From the NCBI GenBank assembly GCA_017562135.1, contig QEYB01000911.1:186001-250000 (forward strand): a DNA stretch of 64,000 nucleotides, in the 5' to 3' direction. The notes under the pieces were generated by a model, which saw only the letters and a program-made list of their open reading frames with translations, made no database searches and was not told where the DNA came from. The DNA is from Dipylidium caninum (Eukaryota; Platyhelminthes; Cestoda; Cyclophyllidea; Dipylidiidae). Within the stretch, counting starts at the first letter, position 1. The number at the start of each line of letters is the position of its first letter. The translations under genes and the position numbers were made by a program. This document shows positions 34,644 through 46,657 of this stretch, in pieces.

Positions 34644-36231
34644 TGTTTGGGTTGTTATAACAAATGATTATGTAAAACTCGCGAAGATTGCGCGTTGTTA
34701 TACATACTTTTGAGTAGAATTCTTTAAAACTGCGATTTCGCCGGTGTTCTTTCAAATGAAGGCATTTTGTGTGGTCACGTTGCTAATAGAACCAAGGAAA
34801 AGTGATTAGAAGTCGGCTTCATTGTACTCCGGTTTGGGAAACTTTCAAACAGGAGGCACGCATCAGAGCACTGTGCGTCATGTACAACGCCTTTCTGCTT
34901 ATACACTTCTATATTACACATTGATGAATGTTGACTTTGTTTCCGTTTGAAAGTCAGCAGTTTGATATCATCGCGCCAAGTTTTGTTCGCTTTACAGGAC
35001 GGAGAAGTATGCGTAGCCTTCAACTAGGCATTTTGTCGTTTGCTTAACGGAAACATTCTTCGAAGGTTTGAATTTGTTGTCTCTCGTGATTTCGGGCATG
35101 ACCTTGTTTTTTGGAGAAAAGGAAAACGAAATTCTGGTTTGAAGAGCTTAACGTGAAATCTGGGAAGTGGGTAAAGGATTATTTAGTATATTAACTGTAA
35201 TTTCCCAGTAGCTTGCTTTCGGACAATTTTCTGATTGCGTAAAGGGTCAATTGAAGCCGATACGTCAATCGGTCGTAGGCCGTCAAGTAGGCCGTGAATG
35301 TACGCACGAGTAAGGCTAGGTGCGTGGTGCCTTTGATGCCGCACGGTTGACATTAGTGGGTGTGTGGTTGTCGGTTTTACTTTTGCGTTATCTCGAAATT
35401 AATAAACCCAACCATATGGCCTAACAGCTCACAAAGGTTTCGAAATCTGTACGAATGGAAGAGGCGCGAAATTGCGCGTGGAATAGTTGGGGCCAAATTT
35501 CAGGGGTGGGTATCACTCTACAGATTAAGGTTCCGTTGTGGTTTTCAGAGAGGAACAGGAATAATTAGAAGGTCTTTAACCAAATATCCGAAGAAAATTT
35601 TACAATCAAAAAAAGAATGAAATATGGCTTCATTTAATGGCTTGAAACTTAGAGTAAAGTAGGATGCCACAGAAATTGGTTTCGCACCATCAGATAAATT
35701 GGTCCGCTTAGCTAAAGTCGCAGTTGGTTACGGGTTCAAAGATCCGCTCATTACTCAGAATGGGGCTGGAATAGGAAAGCTATGACGATGAGGTTCCGTA
35801 TGAACGAGTGCGATGGAGAAAATACAGAATCTCAAGATATCAAGCAAATTTCTCAATAAAGGGTTGTAGCGAGTGATCCATATGAAGCCGGATATGTAGA
35901 AAGTTTAGACCACATGGGTACAAAGCAGTGCGTGCTAACAGTGCAGAAATTAAAAATAGACACTCGCTTTTTAAAGGAAATACAATGAAATTTTTTAAAT
36001 GTTTAATTTTAGTGTTTAAATATACTAAAACCCAGCAAGGAGACACCCCGACATTTTAACCTCGTGTGAGATTCTCCTCTCGGTGTTCTGCTAATGGCCC
36101 TTTTTCCGGCCCGAGCACTTATTATTTTATTCGATTTTATCGCCACTGAGTGCACATTTATGCTATTCGAGTAACGCGTGCCACTTATGCCTTTTATATT
36201 CTCTTGGCTGCAGAGTGACTTCCAGACTTAA
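34644..36231. other. Intergenic region between the Nudix gene and MRPL27
   Basis: About 1.6 kb with no supported coding exon. Open frames at 34775-35023 (minus) and 35360-35620 (plus) show no recognisable features. Confidence 0.6.
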
Positions 36232-36900
36232 ATGTTTTCTCGTGCGCTCGACGGCGGACAAGGCTGGTCTTACTGTCAATCACCCCATCTTTGCTTTCAA
36301 ACTTCACAGCTTTTATGTTTGGTTTTATTCGTCTTATAGGTATGACTTTATTAACAACGCTTTCACGAAGAGGTATGCGATATTAAATCATTCAGTCCCT
36401 CAGTGCTTTTTAAACCGCTCTCGCGAGGCTTTGCCGTCAAGAAGAAGCCCAACTACGGCGACCAGCCGGAGAAACTGAGGAAGCCCGTTTTGGTTAAAAC
36501 ACTCAGAGGCTTCCAATTTGAAGACGGGGATCACGTTTATAAAGGTGATATCTTGGTTCGACAGGCGAGTTAATGCCATTCTGTCATTTTCGTCGTCACT
36601 TGCTTATTTTTTATAGGCCGCTGTTTTCCTAGCGGACAATTTTCTTAGTATTGTGTTTGCCGTTTTCAGATGGGTCTCAATTTCTATCCGGGCGAGAATG
36701 TTAAGTTGAACAGAGATACATGGGACCTTGTTGCTCTTCGTGGAGGTCGATTCACTATCACAACGGAGACGTTATCGCCATATCCGGATAGCCCTCTTTA
36801 TCCTGTTGTCAAGACGGAGGGCCGGATCCTAAAAAGGCCATTTGTCCATGTCATTGCGCCTCCTAATGCGCCCATATTCAAACTGAAGCGCTCACTTTAA
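36232..36900 (+). CDS. MRPL27: Mitochondrial large-subunit ribosomal protein L27, N-terminal exon uncertain
   Basis: bL27m sits near the mitoribosome peptidyl-transferase region. The last exon (36670-36900) encodes MGLNFYPGENVKLNRDTWDL through FVHVIAPPNAPIFKLKRSL, matching human HFRWHPGAHVGVGKNK and FVHVVPAKPEGTFKLVAML. The previous exon ends at 36564 (GDILVRQ, human GNIIATQ) and reads back through a basic RGFAVKKKPNYGD, like a matrix-targeting end. It joins the last exon by a GC-AG intron (36565-36669). Upstream the frame meets a stop near 36352, so another exon is needed. A model that fits phase is ATG at 36232, donor after ATGTTTTCTC, and an acceptor near 36400 giving MFSLLFKPLSRGFA. That first exon is a guess. 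Confidence 0.75.
36565..36669 (+). other. GC-AG intron of MRPL27
   Basis: Exon GTTCGACAG is followed by gcgagt; the acceptor is gccgttttcag before ATGGGTCTC. Both sides are phase 0, and the join gives ILVRQMGLNFYPG, colinear with human IIATQRHFRWHPG. Splicing at a GT elsewhere would break this alignment. Confidence 0.7.
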
Positions 36901-37441
36901 GGAGTAGCTTATATTGTACAGATCTTTGTTGCCGTTATAGACTTTAATCCTTCGAGGTTGGCTTGTTTTTTCTATTCGCGGGGTTTTCTTGTGAATCTCC
37001 ATGGAAGTGTTCTGTGTGGATCTGTTGTGGTGGTCGGTTTGTTTACGTTCTGCTTATGCTCTGCCGTCTGTGCTGTTTTGACATTTTGGTGCGGGTTAGG
37101 CTGCGTCTTGGACGAGGACGTGGGCTCACATTTTAGGCTCTAAGGTAGGAGACAGTAAACTAGATTCTAATCTCTGGTGTAGGCTTTGGTGCAGGGCTGT
37201 AGTGTGCTTTGTCTCAAATTATATATTACTAGTGTTACTGCTGAGAGAAATGTGTTAATTAGGGTTAAAAAATAATGCAAATTCCGCGATTCGAAAGTCG
37301 AATTTTTTTAAATTATGAGTTTACTAAAATCACATTTCTAGCAATTAAGTAACCATTTCTGACACAATGGTTTGTTTGGATTTGTCCAATAGCACCGCCT
37401 GAGATTACAGCTTTCGTTAGGATACACATTCGGTGTGCCAA
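36901..37441. other. Intergenic region between MRPL27 and PTBP
   Basis: About 540 bases. An acceptor-like gagattacag ends at about 37411, about 30 bases before the proposed PTBP start. The 61-codon frame at 36958-37143 is hydrophobic and cysteine-rich, with no support as a gene. Confidence 0.5.
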
Positions 37442-40400
37442 ATGGTAGACCAGAAGAGACAGGTACTTTTTGCGTTCTACTTTGTTACGTTGCTTGTGAA
37501 AGAGTCATGTTAGTATCGTTTTTACATCCTTTATTATTTGGATTTTTTCCGTCCGATTCTTAGATTCTATTTTGTGGATTTTGTTGTATGTCTCGTAACA
37601 TTTTTTTCACTACATTCTTGGCGATACCAAATTTACTAATTCTACTTACTACTTAACTCTGTATTGCTTGGTCATACCTTTAACACCTCATGTTAACGTT
37701 TCTTCTAGGCTTAATAGAAGCTGTAACGTTCTTTTTTAGTATTCATATTTGGGAGGACAGGCCAATATAGACCAACTATCAAACATTAAGAGGGTATGTC
37801 AGGTTTATTGATTTAAATCTAGACAGCTAAAGCCTGACCACAATCAGCCCTCACCTGTTGTGTACATTCGTTCCTTGCCGGCAGACATCAGCGAAAAAGA
37901 AGTCCTTACCCTTGCTATCCCATTTGGTCTAGTTGAAAACGTTCTTATAACGAAGACGGGTCAGGTAAGCAAAACATATCTTAGCGATTTTTCTTTTCTT
38001 CTCAATATCAGCTATGTGGCACAAGCGCTGATTCTGCCATATTGGTTTAAATTCATTAATGAATTGAGTCTGTATCTTTTTTAGGCTATGCTCGAATTTC
38101 GACAACAAGAAAGTGCTACAAATATGCTTACCTACTACGACTTTTATTCGCCACCAGTGATTCGTGGCACTCAAACCATCTCCGTACAATACTCGAAACA
38201 CCCTCATCTCACAACCACTTCCAAGAGGCCTTTACTTGCGGAAATTATCGAAAATATAAATAAAGCACATCAGGCCTTAGCACAGCCGTCTCCATCAACT
38301 AATAACAATTCTCGAAAGGTTCTTTGGTTGCAAGTCACAAGTCCGTCAACTATACCTCTAGGCTATGCACCTTTTTACCAGGTCTGAGATTTTGTATTTG
38401 GTTTAACCTTTGACAATACTGGCAACCTTTTTCATGTCATTTTTATTTTGGTCAGTTTCATTTGACTTAGCGATAATATTTGCCTTAGTGTTATAATTTT
38501 ACTGATTTCCCAACCTTATTCTAGGCTCTGTTTAAATTCGGGGAGATTCTTCGCATTGTGACCTTCAAAAGTGGTTCCTGTCCACAGGCCTTTGTTGAAT
38601 TTGGTCAAACTGTCTCCACTGATGTGGCCAAGCACGTAAATTGTTCTTAATCTAGCTTTGTGCCTTATTCGTATTTTTTGCGTTTTTATCGGCTTTTAAT
38701 ACTTTTAGCAACTCGACGGTTGTTCGTTCGTTGCTGGAGGCATCTGCCGTACAAACTACTCGCACATGGAAAAGCTTGAAGTTCACCAAGAGAGCCAGTA
38801 CTGCCGTGATTTCACTAAGAATCCACTCTTCTTGTCGTCAGACCCGTCTAATCAGGAACAGCAACAGCACCAGCAGCAAAACCAGTGGGCAAGGTTAATT
38901 GGGGTACAGGCATGGATGTCATCTCAATGTTCCTCTGCCACTAACAACGGTGGATCTCCATTTATACATTCCCCTAGTTCTGGGCTTCCGTCTGTTCAAC
39001 AATTAGCTTCTCTGGATTTGCACACTCTTAGCGCTTTCGCTAATGAGGTCACTCAAGCACTGGGTAAATTGAACAGTTTTTTATCTATCCATGTTTACCC
39101 ATGTGTTATTGTAGAGTAAATTGATTGAAATACCATGTGTTCAACTCCTCGTAAAGGTATTTTTATTGCGAAACAATTCCTGTTTACTTGGTCACTTGTG
39201 TTATTATTAAATTGAATAAAATTTATCGGCTAATCCCTTCCACAAATACGCTTGAGCTTTTAGTGAATAGCACCAAAAAATCACTATCAGAATAAGTATT
39301 GTCATGCATTCTTATTACACAAGGCTTGCTACTCACTTTTATTTATATAGGATTATATACTGGTACATACGACTTCTGAATTTCTAGTTCTTGGTGAGGG
39401 GTAATCAGTTTATTCCTTTTTAAGTAATGGAACAGCATAATCACGTCTTTTCGTCACCATTTTCGTAGCCATTGTCGCCTCCAGACTTCCCGAGCCGCAG
39501 AGCCAACAATTGCAGACACAAGCCAACAATATCCGACAATTGGTCCCACTTGCCCATCTGTCGGCCAACAGCAACGGGAACAATAATGGCAAAAGTCTTG
39601 TCGAATTAACAGCCGGGAGCGGCAGTTCAGCGATCGATCAGGTCACTGCCATGTCTGCCGGCTCACCTGTCCTTTTGGTCACCCAATTGAATGCCGAGGT
39701 GAGATATGCGCTTTGTTAACTTTTACCAGTCCCCGCGACGTAAAGACTGTGATTCGTGTCATAATATTTGTTTCTTTATAGTTGTTCTGTTTGCGCTAAA
39801 CTAATACGCCTCATTTTGCTATCTCTCCTTCTCCCTATTCTCCTGCTCTTCTCTACTGCCTCTGCCTTCAACCTCTTTACACCTTTGGCTGGATCTCTCA
39901 ACTTCTACTATTTCTACCTCTATTATACATCTTCTCATCATCCTCCTCCTCTGCTCCCACTGGGAACTTCGCAAACAATGATCGCCGTGCCAATATGATG
40001 ATAGGAGATCACGCCGGACATCCTCTTCACTCTGTTCGGTAGTGTCTGCCTTTCAATCGCCTCATACTGTCTAACCCTCTTCTCTAGTCCTCTCCGAACT
40101 CTCTACTTGCACATTTACTAGGGACATGTTTTGTTTTGCGTCCAAACAAATTCGGATGGACTTGAAAAGTCGGTTAGGTTTTGTCTATATATAGTAACTC
40201 GTAGTAAATGTGAACCCTATTATTAATCGAGAATCTTCTTTATTAAACTATTTTAAAATGTCATCTTAGTGGTAATTAATTTCTTGTAGGCGTATATGGT
40301 GATGTGCAGCGTGTGAAAATTCTTTATAATAAGAAGGACTCTGCTCTGATCCAGTTTACCGACGCAGCTCAGGCGAATCTGGGTGAGTTTGTTTCACTGT

Positions 40401-42455
40401 AGTCAGTTATATCTTTTGGATCATGTTCCAACCATTCAATGGCTTTCGTACTCGATTTATTTTTCTTTTTTCTCCAAAACAACTGTCCAAAGGAAGTGGG
40501 TGAGTGGAATAATCCCTAGAAAAGTAATAGTTTACATTTTTATTCCATCATTTAACCTTTCACATTTTCTTTGTCCCTAATTTCCTTCCCATTCTTGGTC
40601 CAGTAACTCGCTATTTTACCTTTCCATGTCTGCTATTAGATGCTGATTCATGTCCAACTTTTTTGTCTACTCGTTTCGCCAAAGGGATTGATCTGACAAC
40701 TATCCTAGTCACTTGACGCTCATCTTCATTTGAACATGTTTTTTTCTTTTCTGAATAGGAATTATTTTGAAGTCCTGAAGAATTTGAATATCCACATTTC
40801 ATATCTTTCGCGAAAGCGCTAGAAGAGTAATGTTGGGAGGGTTAGGGTTCGGTTATTAACTTCGAAGTCGTATTTTCATTTTTTTTAATATGTTCTTTTT
40901 ACGGTACCGTTACCTCTCTTTTATCGGGTATTGTTCTACGTGCGTTGACTCCCTAATTCAGCTGAAATAGTTTCCTCTTGTTCAATAATGTTACTTTGAT
41001 TTCACGGTTTTTATTCACTGGAGATTATTGGTTTGCCAGAGGAGTTGTGGTAAGCATGCTTATTAGACATAACTGTGTTCAATCTCTGCTCTCTTCACAT
41101 ATTTTCATACGGCAAACTTGTTTACCTTCCATTCGTTCGAAATTCGTTAGTGCGACTATTTATAGTTCATTTTACTATTCAAATCTCTTTTTCCTACTGG
41201 AGAAAAACATGTTCAGTGTTATTAGTCTTCCATTGGTCCTTCAGATCATATGTTGCAGATATTCACCGGAAACAGAATAACCTGTCGTAATTTTTTGCCT
41301 CATTAAAATTGATGAATAGTTTAAAATGGCCGAATGTGCTTACTGAAAGGAGTTCATCATTTAGCCCTACAGCACTTGAATGGAATCCCGTTGTTGGGTC
41401 GGATCCTGCGTTGCCAGCCTTCTCGACACCTCGGCGTGACGCCGGCGGGGGAGGCAGAAGCTGAACTGACTCGCGACTACACAGGAAGCCGACTTCATCG
41501 CTTCCGCTCAGCCAATTCGCGCAACTTTCACAATATTTGTGCTCCCAACACCGTTCTCCATGTTTCGGGCCTATCTGAAAATCTCGGCGAGGCTGAGGTT
41601 GCTGACCTATTTCACAGACTTTCTGGAGTGCCACCTGTCCTTGTGAAGTCGATGGAGTGAGTCCTCACTTATTGTATACGTTCTTTTCTGACCACTTATT
41701 GTTAGAAGATTCAAGATCATTATCCTTGATATAAATGTAGAAATGTGCTCTTTTTGTTGACAGTGAACGCTGGTGTACATTAGAGCTAATGTTTGTGGAA
41801 AATTGTGCATCCCAGGCTTTTCTCAACACTTTCGATGAGACTCGCCTTCTTTTCCTTGAGGCTTATTAATAGTGACACTGACAAGTTGTTTGTTTGTTTG
41901 TTTTTTTTCACTTAGCAACAAAAATTAGGAATATTTGATTATTGTTATCTTCTCCATGATTTATATTTCATTTGTGGTACATTTGAAGAGAAAGGAACCA
42001 TTGAATTTACTATTTACGTTTAATCTGTGGTTTTTTTCCATGAATAAATTAAAACCAGGTTATCCATCTCATCTGTTCGTTTTTCCCATCCCTAATCGCT
42101 GTTTTAATGGGGGGAGTGAATTTCTCACCCACTACTTCATGGAATTTGATGATTATATTTTCTGACCGTTAGCGGAATTTTAAATTTTTATTTTCATAAG
42201 TGATTCTTGAACCTAGAGCACTTCTTTTTAGTCGTGACAAGAGAATGGCTCTGGTTGAATATTCAAATATTGCAGACGCTGTGAACGCATTAATCGTGAG
42301 TTTTGTATTCCGCATTAATATACAATTAATCTTCATCCTGCACATTCCTTCATTTCATTTTTTAGAGAGTGGACACTTATCAAATGAGACCTACAGCAAG
42401 AATTCGTGTGACTTTCAGCAAATGCCCAGTAAGTCGAGACTCTTCGGGCTCCTAA
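37442..42455 (+). CDS. PTBP1-like: Polypyrimidine tract-binding protein, four RRMs
   Basis: Nuclear RNA-binding regulator of splicing that binds UCUU/CUCUCU tracts. Exons: 37827-37964, 38085-38381, 38525-38635, 38709-39063, 39469-39698, 40005-40038, 40290-40382, 41365-41656, 42232-42295, 42366-42455; 1704 nt, all phases consistent. RRM1 starts at [18 protein letters not shown]2 spans three exons ([20 protein letters not shown]); RRM3 has [20 protein letters not shown] and [20 protein letters not shown], almost identical to human; RRM4 has [31 protein letters not shown] and RIRVTFSKC. The RRM2-RRM3 linker is Gln/Asn/Ser-rich. A 7-codon first exon (37442-37462, MVDQKRQ, donor gtactt) joins in phase and has a good start context, but homology does not prove it. 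The family could equally be called PTBP2 or PTBP3; flatworms probably have one gene. Confidence 0.93.
39699..40004 (+). promoter_or_regulatory. Pyrimidine-rich intron with a 221-nt AG-exclusion zone before the 34-nt PTBP exon
   Basis: From 39782 to 40002 there is no AG dinucleotide. From about 39810 to 39960 the sequence is almost all C and T, with many TCTT, CTCT and TTCT motifs, the sites PTB itself binds. The last 40 bases before the acceptor (gatgatag) lack a pyrimidine tract, so the branch point and tract are probably distant. This is the layout known for exons repressed by PTB. Confidence 0.7.
40005..40038 (+). other. 34-nt PTBP exon in RRM3, probable autoregulatory exon
   Basis: Encodes [11 protein letters not shown] plus one base of the next Gly codon. 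From memory, the human PTBP1 exon 11 and PTBP2 exon 10 are also 34 nt, encode the same place (RVTPQSLFILF) and end in TTCG in the same phase. Skipping 34 nt shifts the frame and would give a decay-prone mRNA. Confidence 0.8.
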
Positions 42456-43846
42456 TTTGCAGTTCCACTCCTCTTTCGCGCGTGTGTGTGTGTGTAAGCA
42501 ATGATTGTGGTCCACGAAGAAATACGCTTACCATGTTTTTTTTATTCTTTATTTGATATTCCATAATTGGCTTAATTCGGGAGTGCTCTTAAACAGTTAA
42601 TTGCTTCAGGAGTGGGGGGTGGGGGTGGAGAACATTCTCTGCGCACTTTCGCAGCGTTTTCTAAGTCAAATAATTTGCGGTATAATCCGCATAGACTACA
42701 TCCTACCTGGTATATTTTTGACAATGGGCTATAATCTCGAAATCCATGCTGTTTGGTACGACATTAAAAGAGTTGGCTTCTCTTCGCATGCCGGATGAGT
42801 ACGCTTGTTTAAGTCGTGTTTGAGACCGTTAATAGCTTTTAGAAAGTGATTGACAGGCGGTTGGTAATGACGAAACGCTTACGGGCGGCCCTCTGTCGTC
42901 GCGTGTTAGTTACGGAATGCATTGGTATGTGCGTATATCAAATTGCTACAGCGATAAATCCCCTGGAGCAAAAATTAATTTGTCCGCCTATTTGCTAACC
43001 TCCTTGTAACCGTTTCAGCAAATGGGAAGGCCCATTTTTGAGAAATAAAATGATGCGAGAAATGGCTTTGTGCATTTGGCATAGGCAAATAGAGTTAAGC
43101 TGTAGTGGGTTTATTTTTCTTATCTGTGGCTCTGATCCTATTACTCTGAGCTTGTGATATGAGTAGCTTATGGTTACAAGGGTTGCTTAGCCTGACGACG
43201 GTTAGAAACCTGAAGAATATCATTAATGAGGAGGGAATGGCGCAATTATATGTTTCCTACTCCATTGCACCCATGGCTTACTGATCTATGGTGAAATTTG
43301 ACAGATTCTAGGATTTTTGGTGGCGACGCGGAAAAGTGTGCTGTGAGATCGGGGCGGGAATGCAGGCAAAGGAGCGTCGAGGGTTCGAACGTGCACGGTG
43401 GTATTTCGTGAATGGGATGCAGAGGCTGTTGAAGACTGGCAACAGATATATGGGAGGGAACTTACATAGTTTTTGTGTAATTTACCGGAAAAGGTGCAAT
43501 TATAGTTTATTCACGCAAACTTAAACATTTTTGTTACATATATGCTACCGAAGAGAGATTAAGGGGATTTAATAATTTGTAGGAAAAATTGCCTCTACTC
43601 AATATAAACATTGTAAACAACTAAAACAAACGCAACAATAATTTTATTGGATCATAGTTAAAAGAATAAATATTTAGGGACTCTGAATGGAATAAAAAAT
43701 TTTAGGGCTTGGATAATGCTTTAAATCCTCTAAGGGAGAGTGCGCACAACTTTCGTAACCAGTCATGTACGGTTTGTCTAGAGCACGTGTATTTTATTCA
43801 GTTTCTGCACTAGACTCTAATGACTTCATGAATTTTCTCCCATAGA
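42456..43846. other. Intergenic region between PTBP and RPL32
   Basis: About 1.4 kb. The first part is the PTBP 3' UTR, with a short GT repeat near 42481-42496 close to the stop. The rest has no supported gene. A tRNA B-box-like ggttcgaa near 43383 has no matching A box or cloverleaf. Confidence 0.55.
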
Positions 43847-44283
43847 ATGGCACTTAAAGCCTTGCCCCACCCAAAGATTGTGAAAAAACACGTTAAAAAA
43901 TGGCGCAGACACCAGAGTGACCGCTACATCCGCCTAGGTGATAAGTGGCGAAAGCCTAAGGGCATTGACAACAGGGTTCGCCGGCGGTTCAAGGGCCAAC
44001 TTCGGATGCCTAGGATCGGGTATCGAACCGCCAAACGAGTCAGGCACATTCACCCTGACGGATTCAAGCACATTCTTGTCAACAACGTCAAGGTTCCTTC
44101 TTTTTAACCCAGTTTTATTTTTAGGAACTGGAAATTCTGATGATGCAACATCGTACCCACGCCGCAGTTATTTCAAGAACAATTTCAAGAAAAAATCGAG
44201 TAAAAATCGTTGAACGCGCCAAGGAACTTAACATTCGTGTCGTAAATCCCAACGCTAAGATAAGACTTACGGAAAATGAGTAG
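43847..44283 (+). CDS. RPL32: Cytosolic 60S ribosomal protein L32 (eL32)
   Basis: Structural protein of the 60S subunit. Two exons, 43847-44092 and 44125-44283, give 134 residues (human 135). The match is strong throughout: [40 protein letters not shown], and the C-terminal [14 protein letters not shown]. The only coding intron is 32 nt (44093-44124, AAG|gttcct to atttttag). The start codon lies one base after an acceptor-like tttctcccatag, so the mRNA probably begins with a trans-spliced leader or has a 5' UTR intron. An AATAAA starts 8 nt after the stop, so the 3' UTR is very short. Confidence 0.97.
44093..44124 (+). other. 32-nt intron of RPL32
   Basis: GT-AG intron between NVK and ELE. 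Without splicing, the frame stops after four more codons (VPSF). With it removed, the protein matches eL32 to the last residue. It is one of the clearest micro-introns in the window. Confidence 0.95.
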
Positions 44284-44290
44284 ATGTATA

Positions 44291-44296
44291 AATAAA
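44291..44296 (+). promoter_or_regulatory. RPL32 polyadenylation signal AATAAA
   Basis: Perfect hexamer beginning 8 nt after the TAG stop of RPL32 and followed by T-rich sequence. Confidence 0.7.
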
Positions 44297-45267
44297 GTTC
44301 ATACGGATTTTTGTCGCTGATTCTTATTTTGGGTAAATGGTTTCTAGTAATCATTGGGATTCAGTTCTGAACTCGTGTGAGTGATTGCTTGAGGTCAATT
44401 TCTTCTTGCTTGAGTAGTGTTTATTTTCCACTAACTCTCCCCGTTTGTTGTACCGGCCTCGCGTTATTTTTTTGCAGTAGAAACATATGGGGGTCACCCA
44501 GTTATGCAAGTTATTTCCAGAAATCGTTATAAGTACCTCAACTAGATCACAAACCTTATTCCAGTTGGCGGTTGCATTAGGTCACCTCAAAAAGCCATGC
44601 ATCACGTCTAAAATCGCTCACTTATGAATAATTCATCTGGAGCTCAGCTCTTGTCGCCTGTCATTCCGCCTCAGCTGATTTTCTATACGAAGCGATGTTC
44701 TCCGGGTCTACAGTGGCGTGCGAGCAGCAGGTTTTTTGGGATTAGGGTCCTTTACCACAGGTATGTCAAAGTCATCCTGCACGAAAAGGTTTTACTGAAT
44801 TCCGCGAAGGGGTCTACCGCTGGTCCTTTTGTTTAGCAACTAGTTTTTTTATGTTTTTGAAACTTCGAGGCTTTACCTCCAGGGCCGTGTTTGATAAAAG
44901 AAATACCAGACGAAAATCTGGGTTTTGATGTGTTGTTCTTCGAAAGTGCGGTTACTGGTAGCTACCTTTAAAGGTTATCTTAGGAGGTCACTAACAGTAG
45001 TTGGTGAGGGACCGCAAATCATCCCCCTCAGTGTGAATTACTGTGCTGACGGTTGCAACCCTAGAGGTGTGGCACTACCCAAGGAGTAAAGGCATCTAGT
45101 CCTCAGAAATGTCAATACCGTGCGCTTGACAGGAAGCCACAGAGTAGCAGTGCGAATTATGCGGGTAATCAGAACCGAAGGCAAAAACCGATTCAGAATG
45201 GGGTAAATATGGCACTTTATTTCCCCGTGAAAGAATGTACAAATGGGGAAAATGAGGTGATGAGATA
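44297..45267. other. Convergent intergenic region between RPL32 and NIPP1
   Basis: About 1 kb between two 3' ends. It holds an AATAAA on minus at 45216-45221, 46 nt past the NIPP1 stop. The 70-codon plus frame at 44624-44836 is unsupported. Confidence 0.6.
45216..45221 (-). promoter_or_regulatory. NIPP1 polyadenylation signal AATAAA (minus)
   Basis: Reads TTTATT on plus, so AATAAA on the NIPP1 strand, 46 nt after its stop codon. Confidence 0.5.
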
Positions 45268-46657
45268 TCATGCCAATGAGGGACCTACGAGAAATCCCGG
45301 ACGCTTTCCTGGCCATGCTTCCTTAGCGTATTTCTTCTTCTTAGGTGCGGTAGCTTCCGCCTCCTCTGCTACAGAGGTGGCAGTCGTTGAACGTTTACTT
45401 CCCGTACTACTATCTTCCTTGGAGGTCGGCAACGGTCCACCGAGGATATCCTCCGCGGAGAGGCGGGTCGATGTATTTAGCCGGTACATAGACGGAATGG
45501 CTTGTAAGTCGACCGAATCTATTTCAGGTGCCAAATTCGGCATCGGCAGGCCTAGCTTTGCGGCTAACGTAAAATTAGGATTACTCACTGCAGATGCTAG
45601 ACGAGCAGACTGGTTTGCACTGGCATCACTACTCGTAGGTGTCGACAATACAGAGTTTGCCTTAGGGGCAGCGATACCAATATCTGCTCCTTCATGTTTT
45701 CCCGTCCCCTAAAATGAAAAGCAAGTCTAAAGAAAACATGACGTCGCATTTTGCAAGTAATAGAAGTATGTCTACCTTGTTAGGAATGAATGTTTCTTGA
45801 ACGAGATTTCTAAAACGTCCGATAGAGGGATCTACGTCTTCGGGGTTAATCACTTCTTCGATATCGCTGAAATGGACACTCAGGCGATGGTTGAGCGAAT
45901 TCCGCCTGCCTCTCTGGGCAGCAGATGCGGTAGGAGGTTGCATGTCGCCAACATTAGCAATTCGACGGTTGTGAGCGGTATTGAATTGAGTCAGATTGTC
46001 CAACTCTACTTCGTTCTGAGGCAATTTATTTGCGTTGCCTGTGGCATCAGCAGCTTCTTTGATCAATCGGTCAGCTTCGGCAGTCGAGGAATTTATAACT
46101 GGATTGGGACGTTCGCGAATTATGTATACCCGCGTAGAAGCTCCGAAGTGAATCTCCGAGTCAATAGGAACCTAAGGAGAGCATCATGGCTAATTTATGA
46201 ACGTGACGACGAAGACGGAAGTGAAAAAGCAATACCTGCTGAGGACGTTCAGGTTCAAGTTTTATTCGACCAATGAAGGTTCCATGCACACTCCCGAGAT
46301 CAATAAGGAAAGCTCGATTAAGGCTTTTATGCCAAACCAGAGCAGCGTGAATGCGAGAACACGATTGGTGATCAATAGCAAAATCACAGAGCTGACGATT
46401 ACGGCCAAAGAAATAGCATGACTTATCGTCCATCATTAATTTCTACAAAGCAAAGCGGGTTTTAATGGATCCAAAAAACATGACGTCATGTTGGATTCCA
46501 AACTGAATAATTATCCTATGGTACACCCTATGATTCTATAACGTTTATTGCGTTGTTAACAATAAGCATTGAAATAAGATAATTCAAGTCAGGCACCTGA
46601 ATAAGTTTGCCATCTTTCATCACATCTAGATGAACGCCCGGTGGAGGCTTTGAGGCC
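45268..46657 (-). CDS. PPP1R8: Nuclear inhibitor of protein phosphatase 1 (FHA domain), first exon not found
   Basis: NIPP1 binds nuclear PP1 and, through its FHA domain, phosphorylated splicing and chromatin proteins (SF3B1, CDC5L, MELK). Exons on minus: 46657-46597, 46442-46236, 46171-45776, 45708-45268. Exon A gives ASKPPPGVHLDVMKDGKLIQ (human GKPPPGLHLDVVKGDKLIE). The FHA domain has FGRNRQLCDFAIDHQSCSR, IHAALVWHKSL and SVHGTFIGRI. Then come ELDNLTQFNTAHNRRI, EVINPEDVDPSIGRFRN, and the C-terminal KKKKYAKEAWPGKRP. The PP1-docking RVTF of human is SVHF here, keeping V-x-F but not the basic first residue. Exon A starts in mid-codon, so an N-terminal exon must lie further up within 46658-47460; I could not place it. 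Introns are 67, 64 and 154 nt. Confidence 0.93.

Noticed and set aside
43370..43400. Possible tRNA or tRNA-derived SINE because of ggttcgaa
   Set aside because: Only a B-box-like word; no A box at the right distance and no cloverleaf pairing.
45209..46276. Plus-strand open frames of 167 and 159 codons
   Set aside because: They are antisense shadows of NIPP1 exons 45268-45708 and 45776-46171, which match the known protein on minus.
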